Origin: Pseudarthrobacter siccitolerans
GTDB taxonomy: Bacteria > Actinomycetota > Actinomycetes > Actinomycetales > Micrococcaceae
Assembly (NCBI RefSeq): GCF_030823375.1
Contig: NZ_JAUSXB010000001.1
Location: 1 to 64,000 of the forward strand
Direction of reading: 5' to 3'
DNA length: 64,000 bases
In this document: piece by piece, positions 40,015-48,984 of the stretch
Layout: each line of letters begins with the position of its first letter
Position numbering within the stretch: the stretch's first letter is position 1
Notes under the pieces: generated by a model
What the model was told of the DNA's origin: nothing
Databases searched by the model: none
What the model saw: the letters and a program-made list of their open reading frames with translations, nothing else
Program-made: the position numbers and the translations under genes

Positions 40015-43000
40015 ATGTTTTCCAAAGTTCTGGTGGCCAACCGCGGCGAAATCGCGATCAGGGCCTTCCGCGCCGGCTACGAGCTGGGCGCAAAGACCGT
40101 TGCCGTTTTCCCCCAAGAGGACAGGAACTCGATCCACCGCCAAAAAGCGGACGAGGCCTACCTGATTGGCGAAGAGGGCCATCCCGTCCGTGCTTACCTG
40201 GACGTTGCTGAAGTAGTGCGGGTGGCCAAGGAGTCCGGCGCCGACGCCATCTACCCCGGCTACGGGTTCCTCTCCGAGAACCCGGACCTGGCCCGGGCGG
40301 CCAAGGACGCGGGTATTACCTTTGTAGGTCCACCGGCCGAGGTGCTGGAACTCGCGGGCAACAAGGTGGCGGCGCTGAAGGCTGCCCGTGACGCGGGTGT
40401 TCCGGTCCTGAAGTCCAGCGAGCCCTCCAAGGACCTGGACGAGCTTATTGCGGCGGCCGATGAAATTGGTTTCCCCATCTTCGCCAAGGCCGTGGCGGGC
40501 GGTGGCGGGCGCGGCATGCGGCGGGTGGACACCCGCGAAGCCCTGCCCGAGGCACTGCAGTCCGCCATGCGCGAGGCAGATGCGGCGTTCGGCGATCCCA
40601 CCATGTTCCTCGAGCAGGCAGTACTGCGCCCGCGGCACATCGAAGTGCAGATCCTGGCCGATGCAGAGGGCAACGTCATGCACCTCTTCGAACGCGACTG
40701 CTCCATCCAGCGGCGCCACCAGAAAGTGATCGAGATTGCCCCGGCTCCCAACCTGGACGAGGGCATCAGGCAGGCCCTCTACCGGGACGCCGTCAAGTTC
40801 GCCAAGGCCCTGAACTACGTCAACGCCGGCACCGTGGAGTTCCTTGTGGACACCGTGGGTGAGCGCGCGGGCCAGCACGTCTTCATCGAAATGAACCCCC
40901 GCATCCAGGTGGAGCACACCGTGACGGAGGAGGTCACCGACGTCGACCTCGTGCAGGCGCAGATGCGTATCGCAGCCGGCGAGACGTTGGCTGACCTTGG
41001 CCTGTCCCAGGACACCGTCAGGCTGCGCGGCGCCGCCCTGCAGAGCCGCATCACCACCGAGGACCCGGCCAACGGCTTCCGCCCCGACGTCGGAAAAATC
41101 ACCGGCTACCGCTCCGCCGGCGGCGCGGGTGTAAGGCTCGACGGCGGCACTGTTTACTCAGGTGCCGAAATCAGCCCGCACTTCGACTCCATGCTGGTCA
41201 AGCTCACCTGCCGCGGCAGGGACTACCCGGCCGCCGTCGCCCGCGCCCGCCGTGCCCTCGCGGAGTTCCGTATCCGCGGCGTCTCCACCAACATCTCCTT
41301 CCTGCAAGCAGTACTGGACGATCCCGATTTCATCGCCGGCGATGTGGCTACGTCCTTCATCGACGAGCGCCCGGAGCTGCTCAAGGCCCGCGTCTCTGCC
41401 GACCGCGGCACCAAGCTCCTCACCTGGCTGGCGGATGTCACCGTCAACAAGCCCAACGGCGAGCTGACCGTCCACTCGAACCCGGCCAGCAAACTCCCTT
41501 CCGTCAAGGACAAGCAGGCGGCACCGGGCTCACGGCAGAGGCTCCGGGAGCTCGGCCCGGAAGGCTTCGCCAAAGCGCTTCGTGAGCAGAATGCGGTGGC
41601 CGTCACGGACACCACCTTCCGTGACGCACACCAGTCGCTGCTTGCCACCCGGGTCCGGACCCGGGACCTCGTCGCGGCCGGCCCTGCCGTCACGGCGTTA
41701 ATGCCGGAGCTGCTGTCCGTTGAAGCCTGGGGCGGTGCCACCTACGACGTTGCCCTGCGGTTCCTGGGCGAAGATCCGTGGGACCGGCTCGCTGCCCTGC
41801 GCCAGGCGCTGCCCAACGTCTGCATCCAGATGCTGCTCCGCGGACGCAACACTGTGGGCTACACGCCGTACCCCGAAGAGGTCACCGAGGCGTTCGTCAA
41901 CGAGGCTGCGGCCACAGGCATCGACATCTTCCGGATCTTCGACGCCTTGAACGATGTCAGCCAGATGGCACCCGCCATCCGCGCAGTACGGGCCACCGGC
42001 ACCGCCGTCGCGGAAGTGGCGCTCTGCTACACCGGCGACATGCTGGACCCCAACGAGAAGCTCTACACCCTGGACTACTACCTGGAGCTCGCCGGGAAGA
42101 TCGTTGACGCCGGAGCCCACATCCTGGCGATCAAGGACATGGCCGGCCTGCTTCGTCCGGCGGCAGCCGCGAAACTGGTGGCAGCCCTCCGGGAACGCTT
42201 CGACCTTCCGGTGCACCTGCACACCCACGATACCGCCGGAGGCCAGCTGGCCACCCTGCTGTCTGCTGTGGATGCCGGTGTGGATGCTGTGGACGTCGCC
42301 TCGGCGTCGCTGGCCGGAACTACCAGCCAGCCGTCAGCCTCGGCCCTGGTGGCAGCCCTGGCGCACACCCCGCGGGACACCGGCCTTAGCCTGGAGGCCG
42401 TCAGTTCCCTGGAGCCGTACTGGGAAGCTGTCCGCCGCGTCTACGCCCCGTTCGAATCGGGCCTTCCGGGCCCCACCGGCCGCGTGTACCAGCACGAGAT
42501 CCCGGGCGGGCAGCTCTCGAACCTGCGCCAGCAGGCCATGGCCCTGGGCCTGGGGGAGCGCTTTGAAGCGATCGAGGACATGTACACCGCCGCGGACCGT
42601 ATCCTGGGCCACCTGGTCAAGGTCACGCCGTCGTCGAAGGTAGTGGGCGACCTCGCCCTGCACCTGGTGGGCCTGAACGCGGACCCGGCGGACTTCAACG
42701 AGAACCCGCAGAACTACGACATCCCTGATTCGGTTATCGGGTTCCTGTCCGGCGAACTCGGCGATCCTCCGGGCGGCTGGCCTGAGCCTTTCCGCACCAA
42801 AGCCCTCCAGGGCCGGAGTGTGAAGGTCCGGGACGCTGAGCTCAGCGCCGAGGACAGCGCTGCCCTGAAGTCAGATTCGAAGACCCGCCAGCACACCCTG
42901 AACAGGCTGCTCTTCGATGGCCCCACCAAGGATTACCTGAAGAGCGTGGAGACGTACGGCAACATCTCGGTGCTGGATACCCGCGACTACCTGTACGGCC

Positions 43001-43413
43001 TCCAGCGCGGCAAGGAGCACGAGATCCAGCTGGAGAAGGGCGTGCGGTTGATCGCGTCCCTCGAAGCCGTGTCCGAGCCCGACGAAAAGGGCATGCGCAC
43101 GGTTATGTGCACCTTGAATGGCCAGTCCCGTCCCGTGGTGGTCCGCGACCGTTCCGTGGTCAGCAACGTCAAGGCGGCCGAGCGGGCAGACCCCGCCCAG
43201 CCCGGTCACGTCGCAGCCCCGTTCGCCGGTGCCGTCACCGTCACGGTCAAGCCCGGCGACGAGGTCAAGGCAGGCGACACCGTGGCAACCATCGAGGCAA
43301 TGAAGATGGAAGCATCCATCACGACGCCGGTAGCCGGCAAGGTCTCCCGGCTCGCCATCTCCGCTGTGGAGCAGGTACAAGGTGGAGACCTGCTGCTGGT
43401 GGTTGAGCAGTAG
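40015..43413 (+). CDS. pyc: pyruvate carboxylase
   Basis: A 1132-residue biotin enzyme making oxaloacetate from pyruvate, bicarbonate and ATP. The biotin carboxylase domain (about 1-450) begins KVLVANRGEIAIRAFRA and has the glycine-rich loop KAVAGGGGRGMRRV. The carboxyltransferase domain (about 530-830) has DTTFRDAHQSLLATRVR. The biotinyl lysine is in the C-terminal EAMKMEASI. Full length for a single-chain enzyme. AGGAGA precedes the ATG. It replenishes oxaloacetate, which the methylcitrate synthase of this window also consumes. Confidence 0.97.
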   Translation: MFSKVLVANRGEIAIRAFRAGYELGAKTVAVFPQEDRNSIHRQKADEAYLIGEEGHPVRAYLDVAEVVRVAKESGADAIYPGYGFLSENPDLARAAKDAGITFVGPPAEVLELAGNKVAALKAARDAGVPVLKSSEPSKDLDELIAAADEIGFPIFAKAVAGGGGRGMRRVDTREALPEALQSAMREADAAFGDPTMFLEQAVLRPRHIEVQILADAEGNVMHLFERDCSIQRRHQKVIEIAPAPNLDEGIRQALYRDAVKFAKALNYVNAGTVEFLVDTVGERAGQHVFIEMNPRIQVEHTVTEEVTDVDLVQAQMRIAAGETLADLGLSQDTVRLRGAALQSRITTEDPANGFRPDVGKITGYRSAGGAGVRLDGGTVYSGAEISPHFDSMLVKLTCRGRDYPAAVARARRALAEFRIRGVSTNISFLQAVLDDPDFIAGDVATSFIDERPELLKARVSADRGTKLLTWLADVTVNKPNGELTVHSNPASKLPSVKDKQAAPGSRQRLRELGPEGFAKALREQNAVAVTDTTFRDAHQSLLATRVRTRDLVAAGPAVTALMPELLSVEAWGGATYDVALRFLGEDPWDRLAALRQALPNVCIQMLLRGRNTVGYTPYPEEVTEAFVNEAAATGIDIFRIFDALNDVSQMAPAIRAVRATGTAVAEVALCYTGDMLDPNEKLYTLDYYLELAGKIVDAGAHILAIKDMAGLLRPAAAAKLVAALRERFDLPVHLHTHDTAGGQLATLLSAVDAGVDAVDVASASLAGTTSQPSASALVAALAHTPRDTGLSLEAVSSLEPYWEAVRRVYAPFESGLPGPTGRVYQHEIPGGQLSNLRQQAMALGLGERFEAIEDMYTAADRILGHLVKVTPSSKVVGDLALHLVGLNADPADFNENPQNYDIPDSVIGFLSGELGDPPGGWPEPFRTKALQGRSVKVRDAELSAEDSAALKSDSKTRQHTLNRLLFDGPTKDYLKSVETYGNISVLDTRDYLYGLQRGKEHEIQLEKGVRLIASLEAVSEPDEKGMRTVMCTLNGQSRPVVVRDRSVVSNVKAAERADPAQPGHVAAPFAGAVTVTVKPGDEVKAGDTVATIEAMKMEASITTPVAGKVSRLAISAVEQVQGGDLLLVVEQ

Positions 43414-43430
43414 AGCCCGGGGCTGAGTTA

Positions 43431-43472
43431 ACCAAGGAAGGGTCCTCCCCGACGGGAGGACCCTTCCTTGGT
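43431..43472. terminator. pyc terminator
   Basis: A perfect 19-bp stem (43431-43449 with 43454-43472, arm ACCAAGGAAGGGTCCTCCC) closed by a CGAC tetraloop, 17 bases after the pyc stop. Confidence 0.93.
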
Positions 43473-43526
43473 TGCCGGCGCGGGCTGCGGTCGAGGCAGG
43501 CCTCATCCTCTGCGTGCTATGCCCCT

Positions 43527-43562
43527 CGCCCCGCTTGGGCCGCTTCGCGGCGAGCGGGGGCG
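43527..43562. terminator. possible second stem-loop between pyc and fadD
   Basis: CGCCCCGCT pairs with AGCGGGGGCG (one bulged G), enclosing an inner GCCGC-TTC-GCGGC hairpin. It lies downstream of the minus-strand acyl-CoA synthetase gene and could terminate it. There is no T-run on that strand. Confidence 0.4.
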
Positions 43563-43618
43563 CGGGGCCCCTTTTACGCACGCTTCCGGACCAGGGCATG
43601 CCTCTTAGTGGTGCCTTG

Positions 43619-45427
43619 CTACGAGCGGGGCGCCGCGTACATCTCTTCGATGACGGTTTCGAAATCCTTCATCACTTGTGCTCGCTTGACCTTCATCGAG
43701 GGGGTCAGATGACCTGATGCCTCGGTGAAGTCGGCCGGGACGATGCGGAAGGACTTGATGGCCTCGGCCTGGGAAACCGATGTATTGGCTGCGGTAACCA
43801 GGTCCTGGACGGCGGCCTTGACCACAGGGTTGTTGGCCGCCTCCTCCAGCGTGGTGTCCGCCGGAAGGCCGTGGCGCTGCAGCCAGCCGGGCAGGGCCTC
43901 CTGGTCGAGGGTGACGAGAGCTCCGATGAAGGGCCTGTTGTCACCCACCACCAGAACCTGGGAGACCAGGGCGTCGGCCCGGATCTGGTCCTCCAGCAGT
44001 GCGGGGATCACGTTCTTGCCGCCGGCGGTGACAATGATTTCCTTCTTCCGGCCGGTGATCCAGACGAAGCCGTCCTCGTCGAGGCGGCCCACGTCGCCGG
44101 TACGGAACCAGCCGTCGTCGAACGTCTCGCCGGTGAGGTCCTCGCGCTTGTAGTAGCCGTGCATCACACAGACGCCCTTGGCCAGTATCTCGCCGTCAGC
44201 GGCGATCCTGACCGCGTTCCCCGGCAGGGGCTTTCCCACGGATCCAATTTTGATCAGCGATGGTGTGTTGACCGAGATCGGGGCTGTGGTTTCCGTGAGG
44301 CCGTAGCCTTCAAGCACCTGCAGGCCGATGCCCTGGAAGAAATGTCCCAGGCGTTCGCCCAGCGGCCCGCCCCCGGATACCGCGTGGGCGACGTGGCCAC
44401 CCATCGCAGCCCGCAGTTTGTCGTACACCAGTTTGTCGAAGAGGGCGTGGCGAAGCTTCAATCCCAGCCCCACCCGTCCATTCTGGCGTGCCTTGGAGAA
44501 GGCGATGGCAGTATCGGCAGCCCGGTGGAAGATGGCTCCCTTGCCGCCGTCCTCGGCCTTGGTCAATGCCGAGTTGTACACCTTTTCGAACACCCGGGGC
44601 ACGGCGAGGATGAAGGTGGGCTCGTAGCTCTGCAGGTCGGAGAGGAGGTTCTTGATGTCCGGCGTATGGGCCACGGTGGTCCCGGCGGCCATGGCGAGGA
44701 CGGAGATGAAACGGGCGAAAACGTGCGCCAAGGGCAGGAACATGATGGTTTTGGCGTTCTCGTGGACTATCTCGCCGATGATGCCGAGGGCGTTCTCCGA
44801 AAGTTCCACGAAGTTTCCGTGGGTGAGTTCGCAGCCCTTCGGGCGACCCGTGGTGCCGGATGTGTAAATGATGGTGGCCACGTCCGCCAGGCTGGCTGAA
44901 GCGCGGCGCGTTTCCAAGTCCGCATCATTGATATTCCGTCCGGCTTCGCGCAGCGAATCCAACCCGCGGCCTTCCAGTTGCCATACATGCTGGAGCGCCG
45001 TGAGGCCCTCGGCGTTCACGGCCTGGCGGATCACGTCTTCGTGGTGGGCGGTTTCGCCGAACGCTGCGACGGCACCGGAATCCCCGAGGTTCCAGGCCAC
45101 CTGCGACGGGGAGGAAGTTTCATAAATCGGTACCGAAACGGCTCCCGCGAACCAGATGGCGAAGTCAACCAGGGCCCACTCGTAACGGGTCCGGGACATA
45201 ATTCCCACGCGGTCGCCGACGGACACGCCGCTGGCCATCAGGCCCTTGGCGAGGGCGGTGACATCGGCAAGGAAGTCCGTGGCGGAAATGTCCTGCCAGG
45301 ATCCGGCGGAGTCCAGCCGGGAAAACAGTGAAGGGTTGCTGGGCTTGGCGGCCTGCCGCAGTACCAGGTCCGTGATGTTGGTTTCCGGTGGGACAACAAC
45401 AAGAGGCGGAACACTGAATTCGCGCAC
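43619..45427 (-). CDS. long-chain fatty-acid--CoA ligase (FadD15-like)
   Basis: A 602-residue AMP-forming synthetase that activates fatty acids with ATP and CoA. The AMP-binding motif is IIYTSGTTGRPKG, the second core motif is LEGYGLTETTAPISVN, and the C-terminal motif is WFRTGDVGRLDEDGFVWITGRKKEII. The GTG start has AAAGGAG upstream. The position relative to PlsC, class II DAHP synthase and PknL matches fadD15 (Rv2187) of mycobacteria. Chain-length preference is not determined. Confidence 0.93.
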   Translation of the reverse strand: MREFSVPPLVVVPPETNITDLVLRQAAKPSNPSLFSRLDSAGSWQDISATDFLADVTALAKGLMASGVSVGDRVGIMSRTRYEWALVDFAIWFAGAVSVPIYETSSPSQVAWNLGDSGAVAAFGETAHHEDVIRQAVNAEGLTALQHVWQLEGRGLDSLREAGRNINDADLETRRASASLADVATIIYTSGTTGRPKGCELTHGNFVELSENALGIIGEIVHENAKTIMFLPLAHVFARFISVLAMAAGTTVAHTPDIKNLLSDLQSYEPTFILAVPRVFEKVYNSALTKAEDGGKGAIFHRAADTAIAFSKARQNGRVGLGLKLRHALFDKLVYDKLRAAMGGHVAHAVSGGGPLGERLGHFFQGIGLQVLEGYGLTETTAPISVNTPSLIKIGSVGKPLPGNAVRIAADGEILAKGVCVMHGYYKREDLTGETFDDGWFRTGDVGRLDEDGFVWITGRKKEIIVTAGGKNVIPALLEDQIRADALVSQVLVVGDNRPFIGALVTLDQEALPGWLQRHGLPADTTLEEAANNPVVKAAVQDLVTAANTSVSQAEAIKSFRIVPADFTEASGHLTPSMKVKRAQVMKDFETVIEEMYAAPRS

Positions 45428-45476
45428 TATAGCTCCTTTGATATCCGAAGACCCGGGCAGGGTATGCCTAAAGACT

Positions 45477-45527
45477 AGTACGCCAGTAACGGGCCATGGT
45501 GTATCTAAAGTTACTTGCCGGTAACTT
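45477..45527. promoter_or_regulatory. TetR-like palindromic operator pair before fadD
   Basis: AAGTTAC-N6-GTAACTT at 45508-45527 is a perfect 7-bp inverted repeat. A related site, AGTACGCCAGTAAC at 45477-45490 (minus strand GTTACTGGCGTAC), lies closer to the fadD start. Palindromes of the GTTAC...GTAAC kind are typical of TetR-type lipid regulators in Actinobacteria, so fatty-acid-responsive repression of fadD is inferred. Confidence 0.5.
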
Positions 45528-45590
45528 AGCCGTCAATGCAACAGAGCGGACATCCCTGGCCGGGAGCCGCCCGCCCGGGAGTCGCCCGCC

Positions 45591-45596
45591 TAGAAT
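45591..45596 (+). promoter_or_regulatory. candidate leaderless -10 of glucokinase gene
   Basis: TAGAAT eight bases before the ATG at 45605, with no Shine-Dalgarno sequence between them. No clear -35. Confidence 0.5.
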
Positions 45597-45604
45597 GGGT
45601 GACT

Positions 45605-46696
45605 ATGTATGCACCGCCTCCCGGCGAACAGGCCGGCCCCTTGCGACGTCCGGTTCCATGGCGGCGGCGGCCAACCCCTGGCCGCGCAGGGATGCGGCAC
45701 GGGGAAAGTTTCCGCGAGCACCTGCGCCTCGGACGGCGGGGCCTCGCCATCGGTATCGACATCGGTGGAACCAAGGTTGCTGCGGGCGTGGTGGACGCCG
45801 AGGGCAGGATCCTCAGCGAGGCCCGCCGTTCAACGCCCGGGACGGATCCGCGGGCAGTGGAGCAGGTCATCGTCGAGCTCGTCGAAGAGCTGGGCCGCGG
45901 GCACCGGATCTGGTCCGTAGGGATCGGCGCCGCCGGGTGGATGGACCTCGACGGCGGCACCGTGCTTTTCAGCCCGCACCTGGCCTGGCGGAACGAGCCG
46001 CTGCGGGACAACCTGCAAAAACTGCTGCGCCGTCCCGTCCTGCTGGCCAACGATGCCGACGCCGCGGCCTGGGCGGAATGGCGCTTTGGTGCCGGGCAGG
46101 GTGAGGACCGGCTGGTATGCATCACGCTGGGCACGGGAATCGGCGGCGCCATGGTGATGGACGGCCGGGTGGAGCGCGGCAGGTTTGGCGTGGCCGGCGA
46201 GTTCGGGCACCAGATCATCATGCCCGGCGGGCACCGGTGCGAGTGCGGCAACCGGGGCTGCTGGGAGCAGTACGCCTCCGGCAATGCGCTCGGACGGGAA
46301 GCGCGGATCCTGGCGCGGGCAAATTCTCCGGTGGCGCAGGAACTCCTGGCAGCCGTGGGCGGACACCCCGAGACCATCACTGGCGCAATCGTCACCGAAC
46401 TTGCGCTCTCAGGCGACGCAGCCTCGCGTGAACTTCTTGATGAGGTGGGCGAGTGGCTTGGGCTGGGGCTCGCCAACCTGGCGGCGGCGCTGGATCCCGG
46501 CCTGTTCGTCATCGGCGGCGGGCTGTGTTCCGCCGGAGACCTCCTGGTGGAGCCTGCCCGGAAGGCATTTGCGCGGAACCTTACCGGCCGGGGCTTCCGG
46601 CCCGCAGCCGGCATTGAGTTGGCAGCGCTGGGACCTAACGCCGGCCTGATCGGCGCGGCGGACCTCTCCCGGGTCAGCAGCCGGTTGCGGGGCTGA
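45605..46696 (+). CDS. ROK-family glucokinase
   Basis: A 363-residue sugar kinase. The ATP-binding motif GIDIGGTKVAAGVVD begins near residue 50, the catalytic Asp is in NDADAAAWAEW, and the ROK zinc site is GHRCECGNRGCWEQY. It probably phosphorylates glucose. The N-terminal 48 residues are basic and Pro-rich and not part of the fold. ATG at 45605 is chosen by the leaderless -10; ATG at 45692 is an alternative that removes most of the extension. Confidence 0.9.
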   Translation: MYAPPPGEQAGPLRRPVPWRRRPTPGRAGMRHGESFREHLRLGRRGLAIGIDIGGTKVAAGVVDAEGRILSEARRSTPGTDPRAVEQVIVELVEELGRGHRIWSVGIGAAGWMDLDGGTVLFSPHLAWRNEPLRDNLQKLLRRPVLLANDADAAAWAEWRFGAGQGEDRLVCITLGTGIGGAMVMDGRVERGRFGVAGEFGHQIIMPGGHRCECGNRGCWEQYASGNALGREARILARANSPVAQELLAAVGGHPETITGAIVTELALSGDAASRELLDEVGEWLGLGLANLAAALDPGLFVIGGGLCSAGDLLVEPARKAFARNLTGRGFRPAAGIELAALGPNAGLIGAADLSRVSSRLRG

Positions 46697-46716
46697 AGCA
46701 AGGGCCGCCGGCGGTG

Positions 46717-47286
46717 CTAAACCCGCGCGCCGTCGTCGTTGTCGTCTTTTTCCTGCGGAAGCTTCATGATCAGGTAGACCGCGCCGAGGACAAACACGGC
46801 GACGATTCCCACGATGGCCAGCAGCGGCGCCGAGCGCCAGAACATGGCCGACAACAGCAGTGCTATGGGCCCGCCCACCGCGGCGAGCCAGGCCAGCATG
46901 GTCAACGGGTCCGTGCCGGCAAGGCTGGGCGGTTCCTCGGGGATGAACTCGCCCCCGTCCTCCGCCGCATCGTAGTCGCGCGGCCCTGATGCGTTGCCGT
47001 CCGTGGCGGATTCGTTGGCGTTCCGGCCGTCCGCGGAGGCTTCCTGCCGTTCGGCTGCAGACAGTTCGGCGGGCGCGGCTCCCGCAAGGCCCAGGGGGTC
47101 GAAGTCCCGGAAGGTCGCTGCCCGTCCCGGCGGGGCAAGTGGGCCGCCTGCCGCGGGGTTCTGCTCCGTTGCCGCTTCATCAGGTTGGTTGGGGGAGTTC
47201 CCTTCGAGCCGGGCTACCAGGTCAAGCCAGACGGCGTCGTCCTGGTTGGCGCCCTGGTCCGGCGAGCCGGGGTCAGGCCTGTTCAT
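46717..47286 (-). CDS. C-terminal membrane-anchored protein of unknown function
   Basis: A 189-residue protein with no recognised family. Residues 1-125 are acidic, Pro/Ala/Asn-rich and probably disordered; residues about 130-150 and 155-175 are two hydrophobic helices; the end is charged (KLPQEKDDNDDG). It is the last gene of a minus-strand group and overlaps the hydrolase gene before it by 14 bases, suggesting coupled expression with the two esterases. Confidence 0.75.
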   Translation of the reverse strand: MNRPDPGSPDQGANQDDAVWLDLVARLEGNSPNQPDEAATEQNPAAGGPLAPPGRAATFRDFDPLGLAGAAPAELSAAERQEASADGRNANESATDGNASGPRDYDAAEDGGEFIPEEPPSLAGTDPLTMLAWLAAVGGPIALLLSAMFWRSAPLLAIVGIVAVFVLGAVYLIMKLPQEKDDNDDGARV

Positions 47287-48088
47287 GGGTAGCCTCCTGG
47301 CCCGACGCTGCGGGAAAAGCGGATGCAGGACCGGCAGCAGAGACTACGCTGCGGATAAAGTCCACCGAACCCTGGAAGATCTGTTCCGCGTCGTTGTCCA
47401 TGGTGGCCACGTGGTAGCTGTTGTGCAGCCGGACAAGCTCCAGGGGCGCGTTGGTAAGGCCGCGGCGAAGGGCCGTAATGCTGGCGTCGGAGACCACGTG
47501 GTCAATGGTGGACCGGTAGACGCGGACGGGTGCGGTGACCCTGGGCAGGAGCCGGACGGTGTCCTTGAACATTTTGTTGAGCTCGTGCGCGGCGGCTACG
47601 GGGGTGCGCGGGTAGGCTCCCTCGTCCATGCCTTCCTTGAGGATGTCGTTGGCTATGGCCGGGGTGCTTTTCATGACCAGCTTCAGGATCCCGGCGAGCG
47701 GCGCGCGCGGATCGTCAATCACGAGCCCCGGATTCACGAGGACCACCCCGGCCACGGGGCGCGTGGCGGCGACCCGCAGGGCGAGTGTTCCACCCATGCT
47801 CAGGCCGGCTGAAAAGACGAAGTCGCAGTCCGCGTCGAGCTTCAGGTACGCGTCATCAAGGGCGCCGTGCCACTCCTGCCACCGGGTCCGTGCGAGCTCC
47901 TGCCAGCTGGTGCCATGCCCCGGCAGCAGGGGCATGCGGACAGCGAAACCCGCCGCGGCGAAGGCCTCGGCCCAGGAACGCAGGCCATGGGGGCTTCCGG
48001 TGAACCCGTGCGAGAGGACCACGCCGATCCGCGGCCCCTCGTTTCCGAACGGACTGCTGAAGGGGCTGTGGTCCGGAGTGGAGGTCAT
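47273..48088 (-). CDS. alpha/beta hydrolase, carboxylesterase type (copy B)
   Basis: A 271-residue cytosolic hydrolase. The oxyanion region is VVLSHGFTGSPHGL, the nucleophile elbow GLSMGG, and the C-terminal catalytic His in NSYHVATMDND. The sequence resembles monoacylglycerol lipase/carboxylesterase proteins such as Est30. It overlaps copy A by four bases (ATGA) and shares with it GHGT.W.ELARTRW, the serine elbow and the overall plan, so the two are tandem paralogues. Confidence 0.88.
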   Translation of the reverse strand: MTSTPDHSPFSSPFGNEGPRIGVVLSHGFTGSPHGLRSWAEAFAAAGFAVRMPLLPGHGTSWQELARTRWQEWHGALDDAYLKLDADCDFVFSAGLSMGGTLALRVAATRPVAGVVLVNPGLVIDDPRAPLAGILKLVMKSTPAIANDILKEGMDEGAYPRTPVAAAHELNKMFKDTVRLLPRVTAPVRVYRSTIDHVVSDASITALRRGLTNAPLELVRLHNSYHVATMDNDAEQIFQGSVDFIRSVVSAAGPASAFPAASGQEATHEQA

Positions 48089-48873
48089 GGCGTCTCCATT
48101 GAGGTGGTCTGGCGGGCATGGGCGCGGAAAAAGGCGCTGGATTTCGTAAAGATCTCCGGCGCGTCCACGTCCAGCGTAGCTACATGGCCGCTGCTGGCAA
48201 GGCCCACCACCTCAATGAGGCGGGCGCCCAGCCGGTTTCGCAAGACGGCCAGTGAGGTGGGCGGGACCACTGCGTCCGTATCGGACTTGAATACCTGCAC
48301 CGGGGCTGTGATACGGGTAAGGCCCCGCAGGGCTGCGCCAAACAGTTTCTTCAGTTCGTGCACCGCCGACAGGGGAGTGCGCGAATAGTCCCCGTCCTCA
48401 GTAACGGTTGCGGTGGCCTGCTCCTCCTGGATGGGCATGGTTGTTCTCTGGAAATACTTGAGCACGCCGATGACCCGGATCCGCCGGTCGTAGAAGCTGA
48501 GGCCGGGGTTGACCACCGAGACGCCAGCCACCGGGTGCCGGGAGGCGGTGAGCAGGGCGATGGCTCCGCCCATGGACAAACCGGCAACAAAACATGTCTC
48601 GGTGCGCTCCGAAAGGTCGAGGTAGGCGGTTTCGAAACTGCTGTACCAGTCGGTCCACCGGGTCCGGGCCAGCTCGCGCCAGTCAGTGCCGTGGCCGGGC
48701 AGCAGGGGAACGGTCACTGCGTACCCTTGGGAGGCGAGGTGCTGCGCCCACGGCAACACACTCAGCGGGCTGCCGGTAAAGCCGTGGCAGATGGCCACGC
48801 CGATCCGCGCGTTGGCTCCATGGCCGGGATAGCTGAAAGCGGCAGGACGTGACGGGATGCTGCTTTCGCTCAT
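48085..48873 (-). CDS. alpha/beta hydrolase, carboxylesterase type (copy A)
   Basis: A 262-residue paralogue of the next gene. Motifs are VAICHGFTGSPLSVLPWA, GLSMGGAIALL, and the catalytic His in SSGHVATLDVD. It is first in the three-gene minus-strand group. Substrate unknown; nearby PlsC and acyl-CoA synthetase genes make an acyl-ester role plausible but this is only context. Confidence 0.88.
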   Translation of the reverse strand: MSESSIPSRPAAFSYPGHGANARIGVAICHGFTGSPLSVLPWAQHLASQGYAVTVPLLPGHGTDWRELARTRWTDWYSSFETAYLDLSERTETCFVAGLSMGGAIALLTASRHPVAGVSVVNPGLSFYDRRIRVIGVLKYFQRTTMPIQEEQATATVTEDGDYSRTPLSAVHELKKLFGAALRGLTRITAPVQVFKSDTDAVVPPTSLAVLRNRLGARLIEVVGLASSGHVATLDVDAPEIFTKSSAFFRAHARQTTSMETP

Positions 48874-48984
48874 GACTCCATCGTGTCACTGTTCCGGGCA
48901 AATCTCACTAGAGTAGGGTTTCATTGAACTGCCGACCAGGCCCGATGCCGGGCGTGAAGGCTGCCTTCCGGAGGGGTTTCGCAC

